Source: Holtermannia corniformis
Lineage: Eukaryota; Basidiomycota; Tremellomycetes; Holtermanniales
Length of the DNA stretch: 64,000 nt
NCBI GenBank assembly: GCA_001599935.1
Contig: BCIJ01000014.1
Span: 329,116 to 393,115 of the forward strand
Direction: 5' to 3'
Shown: piece after piece, positions 30,383 to 41,942 of the stretch
How positions within the stretch are numbered: the first letter of the stretch is position 1
Layout: each line of letters begins with the position of its first letter
Translations under genes and position numbers: made by a program
Notes under the pieces: generated by a model
What the model saw: only the letters and a program-made list of their open reading frames with translations
The model's database searches: none
Told to the model about the DNA's origin: nothing

Positions 30383-33300
30383 CTAGGCTGCAGCGTAGTT
30401 CTCCGGCACCTTCTCGGGTTCGACACTCCAGATCTACGATCCAGTCAATCCACAGCCATCGCGCAAAGTGGCTTGCGGTCTCACCTCATCGGCATAGCTC
30501 TGCACCGCACGGTCCGAGCTGAACGTCGACATGGAGCCACAAGTGATGATCGTCTTGCGGATCCAGTCGGCGTGATCGTTGGCGAATAAGTCGTCGGCCA
30601 AAGCCTCGGCATCGAGGTACGACGAAAAGTCGTTCGAGACCTGTGGTATGTTCAGTTTGGCCAAGTCGCGGTGATGTGACTGACCAAGTAGTAGTCAGTG
30701 TTGTACACAGTCTTGAGCAAGGGCTCATAGACGCCGCCGTCACTGAACGTGTTTGCCTCGATGGCCTTGAAGACTTTGGCGAGTTCGGGCGAACGCGAGC
30801 TCAAGTCCGTGTGGTTGTACTGATTGTCGTAGCGGATGCTCTCGACAGCGTCCGACAAATGGCCAAACAGGAAACACTGGTCCTCGCCAGCCTCCTCGGC
30901 TTTGAGGCGTTAGCATGCAAGCGGTTATACTGCCTGGCACCTACCAATCTCGATGTTCTGGCAAAGCGTAAGCATGATCGTGTTTACAGCGAAAAGGGTA
31001 CTCACCGCACCGTCACAGGTACCCAGGAGGAGAGCGCCGTTGATCGCAAGCTTCATGTTGCTCTATGCCAAGCGTTAGCATGCAGACACGACCGTGCAAG
31101 ACAGCGTACCGTTCCACTGGCTTCGGTACCGGCCGTGCTGATTTGCACCGACACGTCGGCGGCAGGCTACAAGATGTCATGAACGCTCGTCGAGTGAGCC
31201 CTCGTACTCACGACAAGAACCTCGGCGATGCTGACGCTGTTCAAGGTCAGCAACGATTTCATTCGAGCCGGCATCGTACGCACGAGTAGTCTGGGACGAA
31301 GACGACCTTGAGCAAATCTCCCACATCCGGGTCGGCGTTCTATCCCATCAGTAACCAGCACCGTCCTCTGCCCAAGCAGCTCGATACGCACCACGACCTT
31401 GGCAACGTTGACAATGAGGCGAATCACGAGTTTGGCAAGGTAGTACCCTGATCTCAAAGTCAGATTGTCGACGCCCTGGATGTGTTCGCACGTACCGGGC
31501 GCAGCTTTGCCAGCAAAGATGGCGACGTGCTTGGTGATCTTCTTGCGCTCGGCGGGCGACGCCGCCTTGATGCGGAGGTAGCGATGGATGACGCCAAAGA
31601 TGTTGAGTGTCTGGCGCTTGTACCTGATGGCATTATAAGTCGGATCACTCGCTCCACCAGTCGACACGTACTCGTGCAGACGCTTGATCTGAACCGTGAA
31701 CATGGCCGTCGGGTCGACACTGATCCCCAGCTCGCGCTCAACGAGTTCCGCCAGCTACGCGCCAGTCAGGACGTGGCGTGTATCAGTCGTCCCAGACGTA
31801 CCCTCTCCTTGTTCCGGACCTTGATCTCGTGGAACGCGTTGCGGAACTCTGGGTGTTCTGCCAACGGCACGATCCCGGCGATCAAGCGGAGATCAATGAG
31901 CCATTCCTCCGTGTTGATCGACTGGGTGATGAGCTGTGAGAGTTCGGGGTTGCACTGGTGCAGCTGGTGGAGCGTCAGCTCTCCGGATCGCTGAACAGTC
32001 ACGGCTATACGGACCCAGCGGCGGGGCGTGATACCGTTGGTAACCTGAGACGTCAGCCGTCATTCAGATCACGCGATGGCAACAGACGTTGGTGAACTTG
32101 TCGACGCCAAAGAACTCGACAAAGTCCTTGAAGATGGTCGCCTTGATGAGCTGCGAGTGGAGCTCGGCAACGCCGTTGACCTGAGGTCGTCAGTCCGGCC
32201 TTTGCAGAAGCACAACAGGGGTCGCACCTTGAAAGAACCAACGACAGCTAGGTACGCCATCCGGAGGCTCTTTGGCTCGCCCTCTGTTCACCCGCATCAG
32301 CAGTCAACCGGTGATCGAGCCGACGAAAACGCACCCTCGATCAGACTCATCCGCTTGAGACGTTCATAGTCGCCCGGCCAGCGCTTTGCGACATCCTGCA
32401 GGAACCAGTAGTTGATCCCGTACGCAATGATGAGGTGACGCGGGAGCAGGCTCTCGAACAGCGGAACGGGCCACTTTTCAAGCGCTTCCGGCAGGACCGT
32501 CTATGACGCTGGTTAGAGGCGAACAGGGATGGAGCGGACAGACTGACATGATTGGTGTAGGCAAAGACCTTGGTCGTGATCTTCCACGCGGCGTCCCACG
32601 GGACGTCTTCCTCGTCCAAGAGGACGCGCATGAGCTCGAGGATACACAGCGTCGGGTGCGTGTCGTTCACTATGTCGACGTCAGTCTTGCCTGTGCAGCA
32701 CGCCGCTCGAGGATATACTCTGCACGACGACCATCTCCGGTAGTTTCTCCCAGTGCAGGCCGAGCTCTGCGCGGATCAGCTCTGACCGTGCAATCAGGAG
32801 AGCACCTACTCTTGAAGCGGCGGAGGATGTCGGCCAACGAAGCACAGCAGAGCAGATACTGCTGCTTGAGCCGGAGTTCCTTGCCTTCCCAGTTTTGGTC
32901 GTTGGGGTACAGCACGCGCGTCTAAGCCGGTCAGTTATGGCGACCGCGAGTGCGCTAGACGCACAATAGTCTCGGCAGACTGGGCTGCGGCGACACTCTG
33001 CGCATAGTTGCCGGCTGTGGCGCCGTGAGCTTTTCACTATCGAGAAACAGCCGTAGCGGACCATTGAACGCATTCAAGTCGAAACCTGGCAAGGTCAGCT
33101 CAGCTCCCGACCTAAGCAAAGACCTACCCGAGATCGGCTTTGCGCTCCACAACCGGATCGACGACACGCTGCCCAAGCGCCATGTCAGCGACAAGCTCCC
33201 AACATCCCATCACGCACTTCTTGGTCCCAAAGCCCGGTACGGGCACATCCGACGCGACCGCCAAGACCTCTTGACCGCCCGACCATATGGCCTTGGCCGA

Positions 33301-34528
33301 GTTCGGGATCGGCTCGACGTGGCCATAGAACCGGACGTTGTAGTTTACGTCGAGGCGATCAATCTCCCACGGCTGTGTGAATGCGTCAGCAACGCTACCA
33401 CGCCACGGACGCGCACGTTTTCGCGCTCGAGCCATGGGTCGGGCGCTTCGAGCTGGGTCCCGTTGACGTCGAGGAGCTGCTTGAAGATCCCAAACGTGTA
33501 TTTGATGCCGTAGCCCCAGCCGGGGAGCGAGAGCGTCGCCATCGAGTCCATCTAGACGAGATCAGCCCGTAGAGGTGCTAGTGAGCACTGACATAGCATG
33601 AAGCCAAGCGCCCGAGACCGCCGTTACCGAGTGCGGCATCGCGTTCTTCCTCGAGCAAGTCTTCAAAGTTCTGCCACGGGTATTAGCCGGCGTTTCTATG
33701 CTGAGATGGACACGTACAAAGCCGAGCTTTTGCAGGGCCGTCTCGTACGTCGGCCTGACGCCTAGGTTGAGCACTGCGTTGTCGAGCGTACGGCCCATGA
33801 GGAACTCTAGAGAGAGGTAGTAGACGCGCTGGGGGATCAGCGGGTGGTCACACGGGAGGCGAGTAGCAGACCTTGGGTGCACGCTTGGTGTGGTAGCTGA
33901 GGGTGTTAGTGTTGACTCTCATCTGTACAAGTGCCTCACCCCGAAGTGTCATTCCAGCGACTAGCGACGTGGATTAGCTCGCTGTTCCTGCCCAAGCGCT
34001 TGCACCGACCGGATCAGCTGGTCACGAACGGCATGGGCGGTCGCTTGATACGCCGCGAGCTCGTCCAAGTTGAAAGCCTGCCTTGCGAGCGTCGTCGTCG
34101 CATGCCTGACGACCTGAGTGGCGACGCCTTGGACCGAAGTATCGTCATCCGCCTTGAGAGCGTCCTTCCACGTCTTTTCGTCCCCGAGCGGCCAGGCAGA
34201 GTGCGCTGCTGGATCCCCAGACGAGGGAAAGTAGGAGCCTGGACGATGATTCCAGCTCACTCGGTCGGCGGCGAGGACGGCACTTACCGGTCAGGCTACG
34301 CTTATGGCCCGGTCGCTCCGCCTTGGGCGTGTGAGCGGCCTCGCGCTGTGCGAGCTCGGCCTTGGATGGCGGCTTGCCGATCTCGGACGTGTCTATCGCG
34401 AGGTTGGAGCCCGAGGACCGGCGGGAGAGCGATGGCTGCCTGAACGTGCCAGTACGCGTCGTACCGTACGAGCGGCCGGATGAGCCGGTATGGTCTGGCG
34501 AGAGCGGCTGGGGTGATTCTACGCTCAT
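30383..34528 (-). CDS. GPH1: Glycogen phosphorylase
   Basis: Cleaves alpha-1,4 glucose units from glycogen with phosphate to give glucose-1-phosphate; cytosolic and PLP-dependent. Read from ATG 34528 ([20 protein letters not shown]) through many short exons to TAG 30383 (ending VPENYAAA). Family landmarks in order: an N-terminal regulatory segment [133 protein letters not shown] and [19 protein letters not shown]. The lysine in SNMKLAI is the expected PLP attachment site. The KRSLT segment matches in position the yeast Gph1 phospho-threonine site (RRLT), which points to control by cAMP-dependent kinase. The 5' leader has a (GGC)8 repeat on the plus strand. Length and domain coverage look complete. 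Confidence 0.96.
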
Positions 34529-34575
34529 GGTTAGTATGTTGATGATGGTGGATGCTGTCAGGAGCGACGAGTAGA

Positions 34576-34600
34576 GCGGCGGCGGCGGCGGCGGCGGCGG
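34576..34600. repeat. (GGC)8 trinucleotide repeat upstream of GPH1
   Basis: About 25 bases of uninterrupted GCG/GGC repeat lie 48-72 bases upstream of the GPH1 ATG, probably in its promoter or 5' leader, where the transcript would read (GCC)n. Such runs vary in length and can form structure in RNA. Confidence 0.8.
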
Positions 34601-34830
34601 AGGAGAACGGGGTGATGATAGGGTTCTCACGGACGTTGGACAGAGGTCATGCTTGCGGTACGTGGGTGGCTTGGGTCGTGTGCTCTGGCTGTCGTGAGTG
34701 GCGAGCAGGTGGATGCGTGTTCGACGGTGAGAACGGCCATCGTGGCGCTCCCGGCCATGGCTTCTCGTTCGGTAGACAGACAGATCCATCGCCAGTCACT
34801 CGCACTACATTCTGCACACCCATTCCCAGT

Positions 34831-36413
34831 TCAGAGGTCGCCCTCCTTGTAGTCGGGTCGGAGCTTGCGCACCGTCTGGCCAGCGCGCCAGATCTCCTGA
34901 GCGGCAATCGCGTCCGTCTCCTTTTTGAACTCTTCACGGTAGTTGGGTTGCGAGTTGAACGTGAGCGAGCGGCGCTGAGTCCGTTAGCGAGGCCTCGGAG
35001 GCGGGAGAGGCCACGTACAGTCTCCTCGCCAGTCTTGACCGACTCGTACAGGTCCTGGAAGACGGGGTAGAGCGCGGCCTCAAACTTGGGGGCCCCTGCA
35101 GGTTGTTAGATCCAACGCATGTTCCCAGGCAGATCACGCACAGTCGAGGGCACCACGCTTGGCAGTGGTCGAGCAAGCGTTGTACATGTAGTCCATGCTG
35201 TCATGTCGTCAGCGCAACCCAGCCGACATCCACAACCTCGACTCACCCGTACTTGCCGATCAACGGGTAGAGCGACTGAGTGGCCTCCTCGACAGTCTCG
35301 TTGAACTGCAGGCTCGTCAATCGATCTCATTCCCATTACCAATAGACTCACCGCCTCGGACGGGGTGTGGCCGTTCTCGCGGAGAACCTTGTACTGGGCA
35401 AGGAACATGCCCTGGATACCGCCCATGAGCTGTTGCGCGTCAGCCTCGCGATCCCAGAATCAACCTCGACGCACGCCACCACGCTCGCCGTAAAGGTCTG
35501 AGCGAACCTCCTGCTCAAACGTGGTACCCTGCGCGTGTCAGTCGCAATCACGACAACTGCCCAGCGCCGACGCACATAGACGTAGCCAGCACCGACGGCA
35601 ATAGCCATGGCTTGGGCAATCTCATCCGCCTTGCCCGTCACGTTCTGGTGGACGGCGTACGAGGCGTTGATACCGCGGCCCTCGAGGAAGAGGGTGCGGA
35701 CGGTCCGGCCGGACCCCTTGGGAGCGACGAGGATAACATCGACATCCTTGGGAGGAATGACACCAGTCTGTACAAGCTGTCAGTGCTGCTGCGCACGCCA
35801 GCGTGCCAACCGACCTGGTCGGCGTAAACGACCGAGAAGCCGTGAGCAAAGTACAGCGTCTTGCCCTTTGTAATCAATGGCTCAATCTCCTTCCACGTCT
35901 GGCTCTGCGCCGCGTCCGAGAGCAGGTTCATGATGATCGTCCCCTTGTTGATCGCCTCGGGGATATCAAACAAGGTCTCTCCGGGCACCCAACCGTCCTC
36001 GATCGCCTCTTTCCACGACGCGCCGTTCTTGCGCACACCGACAATCACGTTCAACCCCTGGTCACGGGCGTTGAGCGACTGGCCGTGACCCTGGGAGCCG
36101 TAACCGATCATGGCGAGCGTCTGGCCCTTGAAGTACTCTTGGAGCTTCTCGGCAGGCCAGTCGGCACGCTCGTACACAGTCTCCTTGGTACCAGCAAAGT
36201 CGAGCGTCTTGACACCACGGACAGCCTACAACAGTCCATCAGTACAATGTTCCACGGCGTCCAACCGCGACGTACACCAAGGCGCGAAGCAGCCGCCGCA
36301 ACCTTTGCCTCACGGGCCAAGAGCGAGTAGGACCGCCTGGCGACGGCGGCGGGGGCAGCCTTGGGCGCGGCCGCCTTGACAGCTTGCTTGAGTGCAGCAC
36401 GGGCGAACGACAT
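34831..36413 (-). CDS. ILV5: Ketol-acid reductoisomerase, mitochondrial
   Basis: Second common step of valine, leucine and isoleucine synthesis: isomerises and reduces 2-acetolactate or 2-aceto-2-hydroxybutyrate with NADPH, in the mitochondrion. Read from ATG 36413 (MSFARAALKQAVKAAAPKAA), an Ala/Lys/Arg-rich presequence without acidic residues, to TGA 34831. The Rossmann domain is clear: GQTLAMIGYGSQGHGQSLNA, GLNVIVGVRKNGASWKEAIE, DAAQSQTWKEIEPLITKGK and TLYFAHGFSVVYAD. The catalytic half follows: PPKDVDVILVAPKGSGRTVR, SYAVHQNVTGKADEIAQAMA, FEQEVRSDLYGERGVLMGGI, MFLAQYKVLRENGHTPSEAF and YPLIGKYGMDYMYNACS. It ends DYKEGDL. About eight exons; one intron separates the presequence from the mature enzyme. 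The length matches fungal class I enzymes. Confidence 0.97.
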
Positions 36414-36573
36414 TTTCAATAGTGTTTTCGAGAACCGAGCTGTCAAAAAACCGAGCCGTCGTTGGCGGAGTCAAGCGGCGGCGATCCGCGGATCACGAGG
36501 TTTCGACCCGGGCGAATCGGACCCGATCGTTAAAACCGGCAAGTTTACAGTGGTGGCAGCGAGGATGCATGCG

Positions 36574-39500
36574 CTACGCTACACAGTCTGCGTGCCGCCA
36601 CTCGCCGTTGGCCGTGATGACGATTGGGGACGGCGAGCGTGCACTCGCACCGCTCTTGCCCTTGCTGTCCAGCGGTACAGGCAGCCACGCGCGCTGACAG
36701 ACCTCGCACTCTGCCTCGACAGGCCTCCAGCCTCGCAACCGGCCCGCCGTGTACTCCTCCACCGCTTCGAACAAATCACTCTCGACAAGCCGCGTCGTCA
36801 TGGCCAGCAGTTCGCCTTCAGCCTGGTACGAATCCAGCATGCCCGTCAGGATCGCTCGGAACTCGGAGTAGGTCTGGCCCTTGGTCGACGCCTTGCTGCC
36901 GCTTGCAGACGCTTCGACCAGGCGGCGGAACAGTTTCGGGAACGAGAGGGCGGAAGAGGACGATGAGACGAGGCACGCTAGTGTTTCTTGAACGAGCGAG
37001 CGCAAGGCGTCGACGACGATCGTGTCGAGGCTAGCGCCGTTTGTATACACGGCTGGGTTGTAGCGTCTTCTCGAAGGTGACGGAGGCACGAGATCGCCCC
37101 GATCCGGCGAGACGGCAATCATCGTATGCACAAGGTCGACAATCTCGTGCAAGACGCCAAACCACATCTCTTCAGATGCGAGTTCGGCCGCTTGACTGCC
37201 GGTCGAGTGCTCGCGCGAGATCCGGACGGCCATGCGCGTAATGCTCTGCACGGCTTGCAGCGCCATGTGCGCCGTACCCTCTCCACCTTGGCCGTCGACG
37301 AGCGCTTCAGCGAGCGCGACGCCCTGAGAGCGAAGGTAGCTCCCGACGCGATCAAACGTCTCTTTCGCTTTGCCCTGGCGGTCCAAAGCCCAGAGCACGC
37401 CCTCGTACATGGCCTCGGTATCGCACACGCGCGCGAGCGACCCGAGGTCGAAAAACGCCGGGCCTCGAGCGTCAAGAAACGCAATGGTCGAGATCGGATC
37501 CAGCTTGCACAGTAGCGAGACGTATCTGAGCTTGGCGGCCATGTCGAGCGCCGTCGATGGTTCCCTCCGCGCCGGGAGCGGTCCGACCTCGTCTTGCTCG
37601 TCGAGATGCGAGGGTTCAAGCAAGCACCGCAGGTACGCGAGCTGTTTGTGCGGTGCAGCCTCCAAGACGTGCAGCGCCTCGCCGTGATACTCGCCCATGG
37701 AGCGATCGAGCAGCAAGGCCGTCTGCCGCACATCGAGCTGAAACAGCTGCGGCAGCGCCGCAACAATCACCCTCGTGACCTCTGCCGACGCCCGACGGTC
37801 ACTGCGCCGCACATGGTGCACAATCTCGTCAAAGTGCGCAAAGACCTCTTGGTCCGTCTCGGGGTCTTTTAGAAACGTCGTCACCAACAACGCCCACTTT
37901 TGCTCGCGCCGAAACGTGGCGCGCAGGATCCGAAAGAACCCAGCACGGTCAAAGAGCTCGTTGATCGCGTCCGAGTCGTGCGGCGTATAAGCCGAGAGCA
38001 GGAATTCAGCCGCGAGCTGCCGGTCCTCGCGCGTGCTCTGGTCGGGATCACTAGCGAGGCTGGTCAGGATCCGGTGCAGGGTCGAAGGAGGGATCAGTAG
38101 GAATTGTGGGTATTTCGGTAGGTTGCGCGCGACAAAGATGTGCAGGAACGTGAGGTCGCTCGAGTGAAAGTCGTCCGAGGCCATGACTTTGAGCATGAGG
38201 TTGACAATGAGCTGTCGGCTGATGGACCCATCGCGTGACGAATCGTTGAGGAACGAGTCTTCAAACGCGGAATCCATGGCGTGGAGGAAGGCTTCGGCGT
38301 CAAAGCGCAAGAGCAGTCGGAGGTAGGGATACGTTGGTTCGGGCTCGTCGTCGGCCTCGGTCGTGAGGACCAGCTCGGAATCGGGATCACCCTCTGGAGG
38401 CCAGACGATCGAGCGGCCAGAGAAGAGAAAGTGATAGATTGCCGAGCGTGCCCGTGCGCCCTCGTCTTCCGGTAACGGGTCCGAGCTGGGGTATGACAAG
38501 CCCGAGAGCACGCTCTCGATATACTCGTAGAGCTTGTACGCATCCGGGACCAAGGCCTCGACCTCGTCGTCTCCATTGTCGATGCCAACAATGTGCGGTC
38601 GTGATCGTCGATGGCGTTGGATGGCGCGGACCAGACCAATCAATTTGATGGCCGGCGCGACGAAATCGCCCAGTGCACGCGTATAGACGTAGATGAGCGC
38701 GTCCCAGAGCCTGTAGCGCTCACACAGCGTGACAGCCTGGTCGATATCGAGTGAAGCGGGCGCAACGTGCCAGATGACCATCTCGGCCCGATCGAGCTCT
38801 TCCCGCTCGGTGTGGAGCGCGATCAGAGCCTGCACAATGCTAGGCGGGATATCGCGTAATCTCTCGTCGAGGATGTACGGCTCGAGCTGGGCCAAGAACA
38901 TGGCTTGGATCCCGGCCAGAGCATAGTGCTCGTAGACGTCGTCAAAGATAAACTCGGCGTCGCCCACAGCCAAGCACGCATCGATCGCGGCCGTCGCCAG
39001 GCTCTCAAACAGCGTGGTGAGGTCGACCCCGCGGCCATCGGCGCTGTAATGCGTGTCGTCCTGCATCCGATCTTCCGAAAACGCATAGCGCAACGAGGCT
39101 GACAGCAGCTCGTGGATCCGCTTGCTGACGACTTGTTTCCGTTTCGCAGAGTCTTCCGGCAGCCCGATCGTGTTCCCGGCCGATCGTCCCTCGTAGTAGG
39201 CGACGGCGAGGTCGATTGCGCCTAAGAAATCGCCGCGTTGAACTCTGCTCAAGATCCTGTCTGCCCAGAGCGCGAGCGAGCCGACTTGCAAGCTGCCGTG
39301 GGTCTGTCCACGTCAACGATCGAGGAGGGCAGAAACACGCCAACGTACCAAGAGGAAGACTTTACCGCGATACGTCTGTACGCTTGCTTGGAACGTGTCC
39401 GGAATCACAGCATTACCGCGCTTGCCTAGGCCAGCGTGGAAATCGTGCGCGACGAGGTAGCGCGTCTGGATTGTCGTTTTCTCGACTACGGCCATTGATC

Positions 39501-41321
39501 GTACATCGAGCAGCTGTAGCGCGCTATCGGCCACGACGAGTAGGTGCTACGCAGACGTTAGCGCGAACAATCAGGACGGCAGTCATGCAACCCACATTCG
39601 GATCAAGCCACTCGAGCGCGCCGATCGGGAGCCCGGCATCCCATCGCCTGCCCTCGACAAACTCGACTTTGTTGACTCGATCGCCCTCTCGAGCAGGCGA
39701 GACCGGGCTATCCGGATCGTCCGAGACGACCCTGACGCGCAAGAAGCGCAGTGCTGAACCCCAAGAGTACGCCAGCACGGGATCGCTCCCTCCTTCTGCG
39801 CGCTGTTTTCCTTTACGGTTGGCACCTGGGTGCGAGAGTGCGCCTGCGGGGAGCCAGGCGGCACAGCCTGTACAGCCGCCCTGTTCACCACCCTCTGCCC
39901 CGCGTAGCCTGCGGAACCAGGTCCTCGGCGACGGTTTTAACCCGACCACGACGAGTTTCGAAGGCGTCAGTAGTGCTGCGAGCTGGAACGTGTCGGTTGG
40001 GTGCGTCGTCTGCCCAAACGGTAACGGTGGAGCGGCGAACAATGTGGAAGCTTTTTTATCCGGGAGGATCGCTGCGGACTCTGAGGGTGGATAACTCCCG
40101 AGCATGCGTACGACATCACTGCTGTCGACGCCTAGGACGCGGCCTAGGCTCCACCAGAAGGCTCGACCGTGTTCGTCGCCCGATACGATGGCCGTGTGGC
40201 GTTGTCCGACAAAGCCAATGTGTAGAATCCGAGAGTTGGACAGGTGGCCTTCTTTACGGCCGGTGAGGACTGCGCGGAGGGGCAAGGCGGGCGCGCTGCG
40301 TGCTGGTTTAGACGGGTTGCTGAGCGTGTAGAGATGGATGCTGCCCGTTGCGTGGCCGACGCCAATGTACGTGTGGTCTGGGGAGATGGCGACGGCTGTT
40401 ACGGCGCCTGCGTCTCGGACTGTGAGAGTCAGCTGAGGGTGGACAGAGTGGAGCCGACGGACCAATCCGTTCATCCCCGACTATGCATTTGAGCTCCTGG
40501 CCAAAGCCATAGACGACGACCCAACCGGCGTCTGTGCCGACGGCCATCATGCCGTGAACACAGATGACGGTCGGTGTGCCCCAGCCCTGGTCTCTGCCCA
40601 TCACGCGGTCTGCTTTACTCGTGCGAGCCGACGTCGAGGCATACAAGGTGGTCGAGACCTGTCGCAGAGGATGTAAAACAAAGGCCGGGCCATCACCGTC
40701 TGTCGGTGGATCTCGAGATTCGGGGTCGGCACGACGGCCGAGAGCAGACGAGACGGAAGACGAGCGTGAGATTGCGGAAAAGTGGGACGAGGTGGATGCG
40801 GTGCGACCGATGGGCGGTGCGGTCGTGTTGGAGTTGATGGTGGACGACGAAGGGTTGCGGAGGTGTGAGCGCAGGCGGGAGACGGTCGGGTCTAGTAAGA
40901 GTCAGCGCGGTCGCCGTGCGCACGCTGGCTTACGGAGATAGGACGGCCGCTTGGCGAGCGAGGCTGGTGAGCCAGATGGATAGCGCGTATGCCGGGGAGT
41001 GACAGAAGGAGCCGAGGATGTGGATGGTGTCTTGTCTGATCGGTCGTCCTGCTGCGTGTCAGCGTTGCGACGCTGCCTTTGACTTTACTGACGGCCGGGA
41101 CGTGAGCAAGCTCGCCAAACTCTTGGTCGCCGCGCAGATCGTCGTTGACAGCAGCCAGATGGCCTTGTGAAGCCGCGTTGACGCTCGAGTGTTCGCTACC
41201 ATCCAGCTCGTGATCGTCGTCGTCGTCGGTGTCGTCCTCTAGCACGTTGCGATATCGCTCGCGATACGTCTGTCCCGCCGGCATGCTCGCTTTGAGCGCC
41301 GCATAGTCAAACACGTCGTCC

Positions 41322-41353
<32 letters not shown>

Positions 41354-41629
41354 GGCGCCTCGGTCCGGGAAGCGACCATTGACGTGGTGCAAGCCCGTCT
41401 CGAGCACTCGGTCGAGCCTGATTTCGTACCCGTTGGGATCCGTCCAAGCGTCCAGTTGATCCCCGGGAGCGTTGTGCGGTGTGGGTGTGCGCGCAAACAC
41501 TTGATCGCCGTCGTCGCTCTCGCTTGCGCTTGGACTGGCTGTGCGTGAGCGGGATCGGGCTCGGATGGTACGAGCGCCGGATGAGGAGGATGAGACGACC
41601 GAGTTTTGACGTGTTGGCAGTGGGACCAT
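36574..41629 (-). CDS. VPS8: Vps8, CORVET endosomal tethering subunit
   Basis: Rab5-class binding subunit of the CORVET complex that tethers early endosomes. The N terminus (ATG 41629) is disordered with a strongly acidic EDEDEDEDDEDD run. A WD40-like propeller follows: TPTVICVHGMMAVGTDAGWV, VYGFGQELKCIVGD, GAVTAVAISPDHTYIGVGHA, TGSIHLYTL, HTAIVSGDEHGRAFWWSL and so on to about 39310. A 900-residue exon (39291-36574) carries the helical Vps8 region: VGSLALWADRILSRVQRGDF, GAIDLAVAYYEG, EHYALAGIQAMFLAQLEPYI and AVTLCERYRLWDALIYVYTR. The C terminus has CEVCQRAWLPV ... EWRHADCVA, which looks like a reduced RING: first C-x2-C and one H-x2-C, but not the full eight ligands. The stop lies 160 bp from the ILV5 start, and the promoter is shared with the RhoGEF gene. 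Confidence 0.93.
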
Positions 41630-41728
41630 ACGGGATGGCTATGGCTGTCGAGGAGCAAGAGGAGCGAGAGCAGGGAAGGGCGAGCAACCCATAGCATCCA
41701 GGCGGTGTGCAGGTGGTGACGGTGCTGC

Positions 41729-41738
41729 GCCACGTGGC
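41729..41738. promoter_or_regulatory. GCCACGTGGC palindrome in the VPS8/RhoGEF promoter
   Basis: A perfect 10-bp palindrome with a CACGTG core lies in the 313-bp region between VPS8 (start 41629, -) and the RhoGEF gene (start 41943, +). It is identical over ten bases to the elements at 7344 and 23582, both also in divergent promoters. Confidence 0.6.
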
Positions 41739-41942
41739 AGCCGCGCGCCTACTCACACGCCTATTCCCGAGTTATCACTGCGGGCGCTACTATTCCCGAC
41801 GTGTTTGCTTTCTTTGGTTCCGGTTCACTTCTTGCTCTCTCTTGCTGATCTCTCGCTCTTTCTTGCTGATCGCAGCACGCAGCACGGTACCACTAGACTA
41901 CGCAAGCACCACTGCTCTCACTGCGCCAACAGGCAAGCAGGG

